This document shows positions 16,964-24,364 of a stretch of 64,000 bases of DNA, piece by piece. The position numbers and the translations under genes were made by a program. This stretch comes from Sphaerochaeta halotolerans. Lineage in GTDB: Bacteria; Spirochaetota; Spirochaetia; Sphaerochaetales; Sphaerochaetaceae. The stretch is from assembly GCF_003429665.1 (NCBI RefSeq), contig NZ_QUWK01000002.1, forward strand, positions 104,990 through 168,989, written 5' to 3'. Position 1 is the stretch's first letter. Every line of letters begins with the position of its first letter. The notes under the pieces are model-generated. The model worked only from the letters and a program-made list of their open reading frames with translations, had not been told where the DNA came from and searched no databases.

Positions 16964-18280
16964 ATGGATTTGAAACAGCTTGAACAGAGCATCAATGCTA
17001 GAGATCTTGCTACTCGACGTACCTCGAGTAGTGAGATTGGCTTGCTGATTAGGCAAGGAAATCTTACCAGAATACCCCTTGAAGAGGTGAACAATCATGT
17101 GCATACCACCTATTCCTTTAGTCCCTACGAACCTTCTGCGGCAGCCTATGCTGCTTGGAAGGCAGGACTGGGAATTGTAGGAAGTATCGACCATGACAGT
17201 ATTGGTGCGGCTGAGGAGATGCTGGAAGCAGCACAGCATATAGGAATTGCGAGTACCGTGGGGTTTGAGCTGAGAACGAGTTTTCTCGATACCCCGCTGG
17301 GGGACAGAAAGCTCAACAATCCAGACAGCATCGGCATTGCCTATATGTGTGTCCATGGAGTTCCCAAGCAACACATCCCTACGGTAGTGGAGTTCTTGAA
17401 GCCGGTGCAGGCAATTCGCAACCAACGCAACGAAGCACAAGTGGAAGCCTTGCAGGCCTTGGTGGGGAAGTATGGATTCGACTTGGATTTTACAAGGGAT
17501 GTCTTGCCACTGAGTAGAGCTGACAAGGGAGGTTCTGTTACCGAGAGGCACATTCTCTATGCCATGGCAAATCAGAGTATCTCCATGTTTGGAAAAGGAG
17601 AAAAGCTGGTTCGCTTCTTGGAAAAGGACCTGGGGATCATACTTGCCGGTAAAGTACAACAGTGGTTACTGGAGGAAGATAATCCCCACTATGCATATGA
17701 TCTCTTGGGAGTCTATAAGAGTACATTCCTTCCTCGGTTCTTCATCCAACCCTCCAAGGAGGAGTGCTTGGATGTTCATGATGTGGTCGCCTTCGCAAAC
17801 AGCATTGGTGCCATTGCTGCCTATGCTTATCTCGGGGATGTGGCAGAGAGTGTGACGGGGGACAAGAAAGCAGAGAAGTTTGAGGATGAATTCCTCGAAG
17901 AATTACTGGATCTCCTGGTTGCCATAGGGTTCCCCGCGGTTACCTATATGCCTCCACGCAATACCAAGGAGCAGATGCTTCGCTTGCAAAAGCTTGCAAG
18001 GGAACGAAACTTGATGGAAATCAGCGGGGTGGATATCAACAGCAGCAGGCAAAGTATGAACTGTCCTGAGTTGTTGGAACCTACTGCAAGGCATCTTGTT
18101 GATGCTGCTTGGGCATTGGTAGCCCATGAGAAGCTTGCTTCCCGTAATGAGACGCTTGGTTTGTTCCATCCTGATAATCCTTTATCAGGGCTGTCTCTTG
18201 AGAAAAAGTTGAAACACTATGCAGCATTGGGAAGAGAGATGGATACACATGACCCATATTCTCTCATCGAACAGTTCTAA
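16964..18280 (+). CDS. PHP-domain metal-dependent phosphoesterase-like protein
   Basis: A 438-residue cytoplasmic protein with the PHP-superfamily HxH start NNHVHTTYSFSPYEP near residue 45, followed by GLGIVGSIDHDSIGAAEEM with further metal-ligand Asp/His. Later stretches (ISGVDINSSRQSM) may supply the remaining ligands. PHP proteins hydrolyse phosphate esters or related bonds. The substrate is not recognisable. It lies 12 bp after E1 and 9 bp before the SDR gene inside the putative rhamnose operon, so removal of phosphate from a pathway intermediate or dead-end product is a reasonable guess. Larger than typical stand-alone PHP phosphatases (~280 residues). Confidence 0.75.
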   Translation: MDLKQLEQSINARDLATRRTSSSEIGLLIRQGNLTRIPLEEVNNHVHTTYSFSPYEPSAAAYAAWKAGLGIVGSIDHDSIGAAEEMLEAAQHIGIASTVGFELRTSFLDTPLGDRKLNNPDSIGIAYMCVHGVPKQHIPTVVEFLKPVQAIRNQRNEAQVEALQALVGKYGFDLDFTRDVLPLSRADKGGSVTERHILYAMANQSISMFGKGEKLVRFLEKDLGIILAGKVQQWLLEEDNPHYAYDLLGVYKSTFLPRFFIQPSKEECLDVHDVVAFANSIGAIAAYAYLGDVAESVTGDKKAEKFEDEFLEELLDLLVAIGFPAVTYMPPRNTKEQMLRLQKLARERNLMEISGVDINSSRQSMNCPELLEPTARHLVDAAWALVAHEKLASRNETLGLFHPDNPLSGLSLEKKLKHYAALGREMDTHDPYSLIEQF

Positions 18281-18289
18281 GGAGGAATG

Positions 18290-19450
18290 ATGACTACATA
18301 TACTGAACAGATCAATTTTGAGATTCCCCCAGTGCTTCGTGGATTGACTTTCGATGGCCAGAAGGGCTTGTTTATCCATCGTGTTACTGGAAAAAAAGGG
18401 GACTTGCTGCTTCCATCTCCAAAAGAGTTTGCAAGCATAGAGGAAGCTTCTGAAGTATGGAAAAAACTGCTTGATGCCTATACAGCACAGAGAAGGGTAT
18501 TCCCTCCAGTGATAGAAATTGCAGGAATGGGCCTGCAGTATGGACTTGGGACCAACTATGATGAGGCCAGTAGGGCAGAAGGGGTAAGCCTGCTTCCCAC
18601 GCTTCCTCCCTCTGCTAGCCGTGCTGACGTGGTACGTGACAAGGTAGCCTTGGTTACCGGTGGCGCCCAGGGTTTCGGGGAGGGTATGGTCCGCTCCCTG
18701 GTGGAGAATGGGGCCTTTGTCTATATAGCTGACATGAATGCAGAGGGTGCAAAGAAACTCAGTGATGAGCTGAACTACGAAGCCTGTATAACTGTCTCCA
18801 AACCTCTTATGGTCAATGTGAGTGATGAGGAGAGTGTTGAGGCTATGATGAACCAGGTCGCTGAAGAGACTGGGGGATTGGATCTGTTTGTCTCCAATGC
18901 CGGTGTGCTTCGTGCCGGTTCTGTGAAGGTGATGGAGTTGAAGGATTTTCAGTTTGTAACCAACGTCGATTATACGGGGTTCTTTATCTGCACAAAGTTC
19001 GCCTCCAGGGTGATGGCCCTGCAAAATATACCCAGCTCTTCATATTTTACTGACATTATTGCCATCTCCAGCAAGTCCGGATTGGAAGGTTCGAACAAGA
19101 ATGGGGCCTATGCAGGTGCCAAATTTGGAACCATTGGACTTACACAGAGTTTTGCTTTGGAGTTGGTTGAGGATAACATAAAGGTCAATGCAATCTGTCC
19201 GGGCAACTTCCTTGACGGCCCGCTTTGGTCAGACCCGAAAAAAGGATTGTTTGTGCAGTACTTGGAAGCTGGAAAGGTTCCAGGAGCTAAGAGTATTGAT
19301 GATGTAAGAAAGTTCTATGAATCGAAGGTGCCGATGAATCGTGGATGTCGCACAGAAGACGTCATGAAGGCACTTCTCTACATAGTCGAACAGACCTACG
19401 AGACAGGTCAGGCGGTTCCTGTAACCGGTGGCCAGGTCATGCTTAATTAG
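18290..19450 (+). CDS. Short-chain dehydrogenase with N-terminal extension, possible lactaldehyde or sugar-phosphate dehydrogenase
   Basis: An NAD(P)-dependent oxidoreductase of 386 residues. The first ~115 residues are an unassigned extension. The SDR domain follows: cofactor motif TGGAQGFGEG, SNAGVLRAG, and the catalytic Tyr-Lys in GAYAGAKFG, then NAICPGNF. ATG 18290 is preferred over 18287 because GGAGG ends at 18285. Two relationships fit. One is the C-terminal dehydrogenase of fused rhamnulose-phosphate aldolase/dehydrogenases, making L-lactate from L-lactaldehyde, here split from the aldolase at 3694-4773. The other is SorD-like sorbitol-6-phosphate dehydrogenases, since a SorE-like gene is next. 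Confidence 0.8.
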   Translation: MTTYTEQINFEIPPVLRGLTFDGQKGLFIHRVTGKKGDLLLPSPKEFASIEEASEVWKKLLDAYTAQRRVFPPVIEIAGMGLQYGLGTNYDEASRAEGVSLLPTLPPSASRADVVRDKVALVTGGAQGFGEGMVRSLVENGAFVYIADMNAEGAKKLSDELNYEACITVSKPLMVNVSDEESVEAMMNQVAEETGGLDLFVSNAGVLRAGSVKVMELKDFQFVTNVDYTGFFICTKFASRVMALQNIPSSSYFTDIIAISSKSGLEGSNKNGAYAGAKFGTIGLTQSFALELVEDNIKVNAICPGNFLDGPLWSDPKKGLFVQYLEAGKVPGAKSIDDVRKFYESKVPMNRGCRTEDVMKALLYIVEQTYETGQAVPVTGGQVMLN

Positions 19451-19460
19451 GAGAATGGAA

Positions 19461-20735
19461 ATGAAAACACGTGCTATCCGTCTGTATGGAGTGAATGATC
19501 TTCGCCTCGAAGCGTTTGAACTTCCCCAGATTGCAGAGGATGAAATCCTCGCAAAAGTGATAACCAATAGTATTTGCATGAGCGACCATAAGGCCGCTGA
19601 ACAGGGTGCAAGCCATAAGAGAATTCCCAGTGATGTCGACAAGAACCCGATCATACTTGGCCATGAGTTCTGTGGAGAGATTGTGGAAGTTGGAAAGAAA
19701 TGGCAGGGCAAGTTCAAGGTAGGTTCACGCTTTTCGATTCAGCCAGCATTGAATTATAAGGGCACGCTTGATGCTCCTGGGTACTCGTTCCAATATATTG
19801 GGGGAGATTCCACGTATGTGGTAATTCCTCACCAGGTGATGGAGTTGGACTGCTTGCTCCCATACGATGGGGATGCCTTCTTCCTGGGAAGTCTTGCAGA
19901 ACCTGTTTCCTGTGTGGTGGGAACCTTCCATGCAATGTACCACACCACCAACGGTTCGTATGAGCACCAGATGGGAATCGTCGAGGGTGGCAATATGGCC
20001 ATTCTTGCCGGCGTAGGCCCCATGGGACTCTCTGCAATCGACTATGCAATCCATAATCCAGACCGTAAGCCTGGTCGTCTGGTCGTTACCGACATAGATG
20101 ATGCTCGCCTCAATCGTGCGCAGGACTTGTACAGCATTGAGGATGCTAAGCAGAACGGGGTGGAATTGATCTACCTCAATACGAAAAACAGTAGCGACCC
20201 AGTGGCATCCCTGCTGGATTGCACTGAGGGGAAGGGCTATGATGATGTGCTGGTCATGGCACCGGTACGTATGCTGGTTGAGCAGGCTGATGCGATTCTT
20301 GCAAAGAATGGTTGTCTGAACTTCTTTGCCGGTCCCAATAAGACCGATTTCACTGCAAGTTTGAACTTCTACAACGTGCACTATGCATCGACCCATATTG
20401 TGGGTACCAGTGGTGGTAATACCGACGATATGAGGGAGTCATTGCATCTGATGGAAAAGGGGTTGATCAACCCTGCCGCAATGGTAACCCATATCGGAGG
20501 GCTTTCAGCAGTTCCTGAGGCTGTAATAAACCTACCCAACATTCCTGGTGGAAAGAAGATGATGTATACCCACTTGGACTTCCCCCTCACTGCACTTAGT
20601 GATCTTGCTGAGCTCGGAAAGACCAATGAGATGGCTGCAGAACTTGCGAAGCTGGTGGACAAGCACAAAGGGCTGTGGTCAGCTGAAGCGGAATCCTACC
20701 TCTTGGAAAACTGCAAGAAGCGAATCGAGGAGTAA
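19461..20735 (+). CDS. Zinc-type medium-chain dehydrogenase, SorE (L-sorbose-1-phosphate reductase)-like
   Basis: A 424-residue medium-chain dehydrogenase. The N-terminal catalytic part has NSICMSDHKAAEQG and LGHEFCGEIVEVG (Cys/Asp-His and His-Glu zinc ligands). The Rossmann part has AILAGVGPMGLSAIDYAI. Length and motifs resemble the SorE group, which reduces ketose-1-phosphates. ATG 19461 is preferred to 19455 because AGGAG ends at 19453. It sits 10 bp after the SDR and 2 bp before rhamnulokinase. Acting on rhamnulose-1-phosphate or on lactaldehyde are both possible; context alone cannot decide. Confidence 0.78.
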   Translation: MKTRAIRLYGVNDLRLEAFELPQIAEDEILAKVITNSICMSDHKAAEQGASHKRIPSDVDKNPIILGHEFCGEIVEVGKKWQGKFKVGSRFSIQPALNYKGTLDAPGYSFQYIGGDSTYVVIPHQVMELDCLLPYDGDAFFLGSLAEPVSCVVGTFHAMYHTTNGSYEHQMGIVEGGNMAILAGVGPMGLSAIDYAIHNPDRKPGRLVVTDIDDARLNRAQDLYSIEDAKQNGVELIYLNTKNSSDPVASLLDCTEGKGYDDVLVMAPVRMLVEQADAILAKNGCLNFFAGPNKTDFTASLNFYNVHYASTHIVGTSGGNTDDMRESLHLMEKGLINPAAMVTHIGGLSAVPEAVINLPNIPGGKKMMYTHLDFPLTALSDLAELGKTNEMAAELAKLVDKHKGLWSAEAESYLLENCKKRIEE

Positions 20736-20737
20736 TC

Positions 20738-22162
20738 ATGAAAAAGCATATTGCCATCGACTTAGGTGCTTCGAATGGCCGGGTCCTCGTCGGGGATCTT
20801 GGAGAATTTGAAGTTGTACATCGGTTTGTCACCCAAAACGACCAGATACTTGGTGAGTTCTATTGGAACATCCAAAGCCTGTTCGCGGAGATCAAGGTGG
20901 GACTGAAGAAAGCTTTTACCAAGTATGGAAGTGAAATCACATCCATCGGCATTGACACCTGGGGCGTTGACTATGTGCTCACTGATGCAAAAGGGAGCTT
21001 GGTCTCCCTTTGCTATCACTATCGTGACAGCAGAACCGATGGGTTGATCGAGCAGGTATCGAAGCAACTGGGAGGAAAGATGCGGATCTATGAGAGAACC
21101 GGGATCGCCTTCCAACCCTTTAATACGCTCTATCAACTTGCTGCTATGCAGCGTGATCGCCCCGAGGCCTTGAGAGCGGCACGTCACTACCTCTCGGTAC
21201 CAGACCTGCTTGCCTACTGGTTGACCGGGATCATGAAGAATGAGAGGACCCATGCCTCCACCACGCAGTTGTATGATCCGATGAATCGAACCTGGGCATG
21301 GGATTTGATTGATGATATGGGTTTTGATCGTTCTCTCTTTGGTGATATCGTCGACAGTGGGACTGTCTTGGGGAGCCTGACAACAGATGTAGCGCACGAG
21401 GTGGGAGCCTCGAGTGAGGTTTCGGTTATCGCAAGTGCGGCTCATGATACTGCAAGTGCAGTAGCTGCCGTACCTGCCGCAGCAGGACAGACCCCACTGT
21501 ATATCTCCAGCGGTACCTGGTCACTTCTGGGCGTTGAACTTCCTGAACCCCGTACTGACCAAGCTTCTATGGAGAGTGGTTTCACCAATGAGGTGGCTGC
21601 CAGTGGAGGTATCCGATTTCTCAAGAACATTATGGGAATGTGGATACAGCAGGAGTGTGTGAGATACTGGGAAGGGGAAGGTCAGGAGATTCACTGGAAG
21701 GAGCTGGATGAGGAAACACTTCAGTGTGCAGCCTACCGGGGATACATCGACCCGGCTGATGCCCGCTTTCTCAAGCCCAACACCTATGACAATTTGATGA
21801 CTGACCGTATCGATGCCTGGTGCAGGGAACATGATCTTCCCAAGCCTTCCAGCAATGGGGAGTACATGGTTGCCATCTACCGCGGCCTTGCCAAGGCGTA
21901 TGCCAAGGCAATCAGTGATCTGGAATCGGTGATCGGGAAGAAATTTACTGCTCTGCACATAATTGGTGGAGGCTGTAAGAACGAGATTCTTGACCAGTGG
22001 GCGGCTAGTGAGACTGGGCTTACTGTCTATGCAGGACCAGTGGAAGCAACAGCCTTGGGCAACTTGGTTGTCCAGGCTTGGGCTACCGGTGAACTGGAAA
22101 GTCTGCAGGATGGTCGTGACCGAATCAAACGTGAGCAGAAGGTAAAGATCTTCAGACCGTAA
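20738..22162 (+). CDS. rhaB: Rhamnulokinase
   Basis: Phosphorylates L-rhamnulose at C1 using ATP. A 474-residue FGGY-family kinase with N-terminal phosphate-binding DLGASNGRVLVG, GIDTWGVDYVLTDAKG, YHYRDSRTDG and AFQPFNTLYQL, all typical of RhaB rather than FucK or XylB, and C-terminal IIGGGCKNEILDQWAA with GPVEATALGNLVVQAWA. AGGAGTAATC precedes the ATG. It is the last gene of the long operon and is followed by a stem-loop. Its position at the far end, after the dehydrogenase complex, ties those genes to rhamnose use. Confidence 0.93.
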   Translation: MKKHIAIDLGASNGRVLVGDLGEFEVVHRFVTQNDQILGEFYWNIQSLFAEIKVGLKKAFTKYGSEITSIGIDTWGVDYVLTDAKGSLVSLCYHYRDSRTDGLIEQVSKQLGGKMRIYERTGIAFQPFNTLYQLAAMQRDRPEALRAARHYLSVPDLLAYWLTGIMKNERTHASTTQLYDPMNRTWAWDLIDDMGFDRSLFGDIVDSGTVLGSLTTDVAHEVGASSEVSVIASAAHDTASAVAAVPAAAGQTPLYISSGTWSLLGVELPEPRTDQASMESGFTNEVAASGGIRFLKNIMGMWIQQECVRYWEGEGQEIHWKELDEETLQCAAYRGYIDPADARFLKPNTYDNLMTDRIDAWCREHDLPKPSSNGEYMVAIYRGLAKAYAKAISDLESVIGKKFTALHIIGGGCKNEILDQWAASETGLTVYAGPVEATALGNLVVQAWATGELESLQDGRDRIKREQKVKIFRP

Positions 22163-22165
22163 CCT

Positions 22166-22199
22166 GAAGACTACCAAGCAGTTCAGTATTGTAGTCTTC
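22166..22199 (+). terminator. Stem-loop after rhaB
   Basis: GAAGACTAC (22166-22174) and GTAGTCTTC (22191-22199) form a perfect 9-bp stem with a 16-base loop starting 3 bases after the rhaB stop. There is no T run, so it may be a weak terminator or a 3' stabiliser. It could also derive from the mobile-element remnant that begins just downstream. Confidence 0.45.
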
Positions 22200-22232
22200 T
22201 CTACAACGGTTCCATCATCAAGCGTTGTCTTT

Positions 22233-22502
22233 ATGGTGTATTCAACCCTTGCCATGTTCCTTCTGCAGAAGATCAACAACCTGCACAGCCGGCTGAAGGG
22301 CTTGCTGGCTCCCTTCAGGGGAGTCTCGACGAAATACCTCGACAACTACCTCGCCTGGAATGGCTTTGAGGCTGAGAACCCCGGTCTGAACCGTCTTGAT
22401 CTGAAAACATTGTTGCTGGGCAAGATGCAAACAATCTGCAAGTGCTCCACATATCTGGAAGTATTCCATAAGCCACCATTGCCATTTCCCGTTGCTGGGT
22501 AG
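22233..22502 (+). pseudogene. C-terminal remnant of an IS1595-type (ISXO2-like) transposase
   Basis: An open stretch of about 89 codons contains NNLHSRLKGLLAPFRGVSTK followed by YLDNYLAWNGF. This is the hallmark end of the DDE_Tnp_IS1595/ISXO2-like transposase domain (the Asn-His-Ser-Arg-Leu-Lys then Gly-Val-x-Thr-Lys-Tyr-Leu-x-x-Tyr-Leu pattern). The N-terminal two thirds and the active-site acidic residues are missing, and no terminal inverted repeats are obvious. It fills most of the 435-bp gap between rhaB and the GntP gene and marks an old insertion. The first codons are not part of a real start. Confidence 0.75.
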
Positions 22503-22597
22503 CAATTCACTACACGCCTAAAACAGAGCCTAAAAATAAAACCATTTCTATAAAAGACATGATATACTACCCCTAAAATATACTAAAGGAGAATCGT

Positions 22598-23974
22598 ATG
22601 TCTGGAATAGCGCTCATCATTACCTTCATCATTGCAATCGCAATCATGATTGTGGCAATTTCAAAATGGAATGTGCATCCTTTTTTGGCACTTATGGGGG
22701 TATCACTCATACTCGCCATTGTTGTCGGCATCCCGTTGGTGGATATCCCTGGCACCATTGGTTCCGGCTTCAGTGGCATATTCAGCAGTATCGGTATAGT
22801 CATCATCTTTGGAGCCCTTATCGGGACCATCCTGGAAAAGACCGGCGCCGCCTTGAAACTTGCTGAAATGGTGGTGCGCCTCGTCGGGCAGAAACGCCCC
22901 CAACTTGCCATGGAGATCATGGGCTGGGTCGTATCAATTCCCGTTTTCTGTGACAGTGGGTTTGTCATCCTCGACCCAATCAGGAAAGCGTTGAGGAAAA
23001 AGACCCAATTCTCCTCAGTCGCCATGACGGTGGCTCTCTCAGCCGGACTCTATACCTCTCATGTGTTCATCCCACCAACCCCTGGCCCCATTGCAGCAGC
23101 GGGAACTCTGGGAATTGGGGACAACCTGTTCATGGTCATTGTGCTGGGTGCAGTTGTCTCGATCCCATCCTTGCTCATCGCCTACTTCTATGCAAACTTC
23201 ATTGGCAAGCGAATCAAGAGTGCCGAGGAGGAGACTGAAGACCTTACCAGCCAGGATTATGATGAGCTGCTCAAGGGCTTTGGGGACCTCCCCAATGGCT
23301 TTATGGCCGTAGCCCCGATCCTCATCCCGATTCTCTGCATGGCACTGGGATCGCTTGCCAGTGCCATGGGGTGGAGCGGCAACATGGCTACCTTCAGCAA
23401 GTTTATTGGAAGTCCCATTATCGCCTTGACTGTAGGCCTTATCTTCGGCATCATCCTCCTTGGACAGAGCGGAAAAATACGTTTATTCAACGTCATGACT
23501 ACTGAGACACTCAGGGTTGTTGGCCCGATTCTCTTCATCACTGCTGCTGGTGGTGTACTTGGGAAGGTCATCTCCAGTGCAGGTTTTGTGGGATATATGA
23601 AGGAGAATGCCGCAGCCTTGAGCATGGTCGGCATCTTCTTCCCCTTCATTATCTCCGCTATCCTCAAGTCTGCTCAAGGTTCCTCCACGGTAGCCATTAC
23701 CACTACAGCTGGTATCCTGGGAAGCTTTGTTGACAGCGGGTCCATGATGACAGGTCTGGGCCTCACTACCCCAATAGCGGCAGTGCTTACAGTCATGGCA
23801 ATCGGAGCGGGAGCGATGACAGTTTCCCATGCAAATGACAGCTACTTCTGGGTTGTTACCAACTTTGGCCAATTGAAGCCTGAAGATGGCTATAAGACAC
23901 AAACCATGGTTACGTTGCTCATGGGTCTTGCATCTATGATTTTCATCTGGATTCTCTCCCTGTTTTTGCTGTAA
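22598..23974 (+). CDS. GntP-family gluconate/glycerate:H+ symporter
   Basis: An inner-membrane transporter of 458 residues with about 12-14 hydrophobic segments. GntP-family stretches include GSGFSGIFSSIGIVIIFGALIG, SIPVFCDSGFVILDPIRKAL, HVFIPPTPGPIAAAG and AQGSSTVAITTTAGI, then VSHANDSYFWVVTNF. AAAGGAG precedes the ATG. A broken glycerate kinase gene follows directly, so the ancestral operon probably imported and phosphorylated D-glycerate. Gluconate is the alternative substrate. With the kinase disrupted, uptake may now be uncoupled from use unless another kinase exists. Confidence 0.88.
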   Translation: MSGIALIITFIIAIAIMIVAISKWNVHPFLALMGVSLILAIVVGIPLVDIPGTIGSGFSGIFSSIGIVIIFGALIGTILEKTGAALKLAEMVVRLVGQKRPQLAMEIMGWVVSIPVFCDSGFVILDPIRKALRKKTQFSSVAMTVALSAGLYTSHVFIPPTPGPIAAAGTLGIGDNLFMVIVLGAVVSIPSLLIAYFYANFIGKRIKSAEEETEDLTSQDYDELLKGFGDLPNGFMAVAPILIPILCMALGSLASAMGWSGNMATFSKFIGSPIIALTVGLIFGIILLGQSGKIRLFNVMTTETLRVVGPILFITAAGGVLGKVISSAGFVGYMKENAAALSMVGIFFPFIISAILKSAQGSSTVAITTTAGILGSFVDSGSMMTGLGLTTPIAAVLTVMAIGAGAMTVSHANDSYFWVVTNFGQLKPEDGYKTQTMVTLLMGLASMIFIWILSLFLL

Positions 23975-23988
23975 GATAGAACAAAATC

Positions 23989-24050
23989 TGGAGGCACAAG
24001 CCTCCAACACCATCATAGTAGCTGCCCCTCTAAGGGCAGCTGCTATGATG
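23989..24050 (+). terminator. Two tandem stem-loops after the GntP gene
   Basis: TGGAGGC/GCCTCCA (23989-23995, 24000-24006, 4-base loop) is followed by a 17-bp stem beginning CATCATAGTAGCTGCCC (24011-24027) paired with 24034-24050 through one G-U pair and a 6-base loop. Neither has a T run. They lie between gntP and the glycerate kinase remnant and may act as a processing or partial termination site. Confidence 0.55.
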
Positions 24051-24064
24051 TATAGGAGAAGAAA

Positions 24065-24336
24065 TTGAAAAACATTCTCTTGATTCCCGAGCGAGTGCAG
24101 GGAAAGCAAGGTGAGATACCCCGTCCCTTGGGGCGGAAAAGGAGGCAACGCCTCCTGAGTCCAGGGCTTGCCCTGGGGTATTGATACCTTTCATTCCCGA
24201 TTCCTTTAAGGGAACCATGTGTTACGAAGAGATCTGCACCATAATGGACAAAGCCATCAAGAACCACCATCCAGATGCACAGGTTAAGCAGATTCCCGTT
24301 GCCGATGGTGGGAGAAGGAAGTGTTGACGTTTTCTT
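24065..24336 (+). pseudogene. Glycerate kinase fragment, interrupted and truncated
   Basis: After an AGGAG at 24054-24058, codons from TTG 24065 read (M)KNILLIP. Then a structured repeat (24085-24195) intervenes, and the reading resumes at 24193 as IPDSFKGTM, CYEEICTIMDKAIKNHHPDA, QVKQIPVADGG. These are the opening residues of GlxK/GarK glycerate kinases. Close to 24309 one extra G shifts the frame; removing it restores GEGSVDVFLQAL. The rest of the ~380-residue kinase is gone. So this is a pseudogene with an unusual TTG start, an insertion, a frameshift and a 3' deletion. Its position after gntP explains its origin. Confidence 0.85.
24085..24195 (+). repeat. Dispersed structured repeat, copy 1 (inserted in glycerate kinase)
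   Basis: A 111-bp element running from TCCCGAGCGAGTGC to GATACCTTTCATT. It differs from copy 3 (29361-29471) at one position. It can fold into an outer stem (GATACCCC with GGGGTATTGATAC) enclosing three hairpins: CCGTCCC/GGGGCGG, GGAGGC-AAC-GCCTCC and CCAGGGC-TT-GCCCTGG. The 8 bases ATTCCCGA occur at both edges (24083-24090 and 24193-24200), consistent with either a target duplication or chance overlap with the element's own end. No coding capacity is evident. Confidence 0.85.
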
Positions 24337-24364
24337 ACAAGCCCTTCCCCATCGAAGGGCTTGT
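24337..24364 (-). terminator. Stem-loop at the end of the SNF2 helicase gene
   Basis: ACAAGCCCTT (24337-24346) pairs perfectly with AAGGGCTTGT (24355-24364) around an 8-base loop. It touches the stop codon of the minus-strand helicase gene and also follows the glycerate kinase remnant on the plus strand. No T run flanks it on either strand, so efficiency is uncertain. Confidence 0.55.

Noticed and set aside
22242..22505. Minus-strand frame of 87 residues
   Set aside because: It is the shadow of the transposase remnant read on the plus strand, which has the recognisable family motif.
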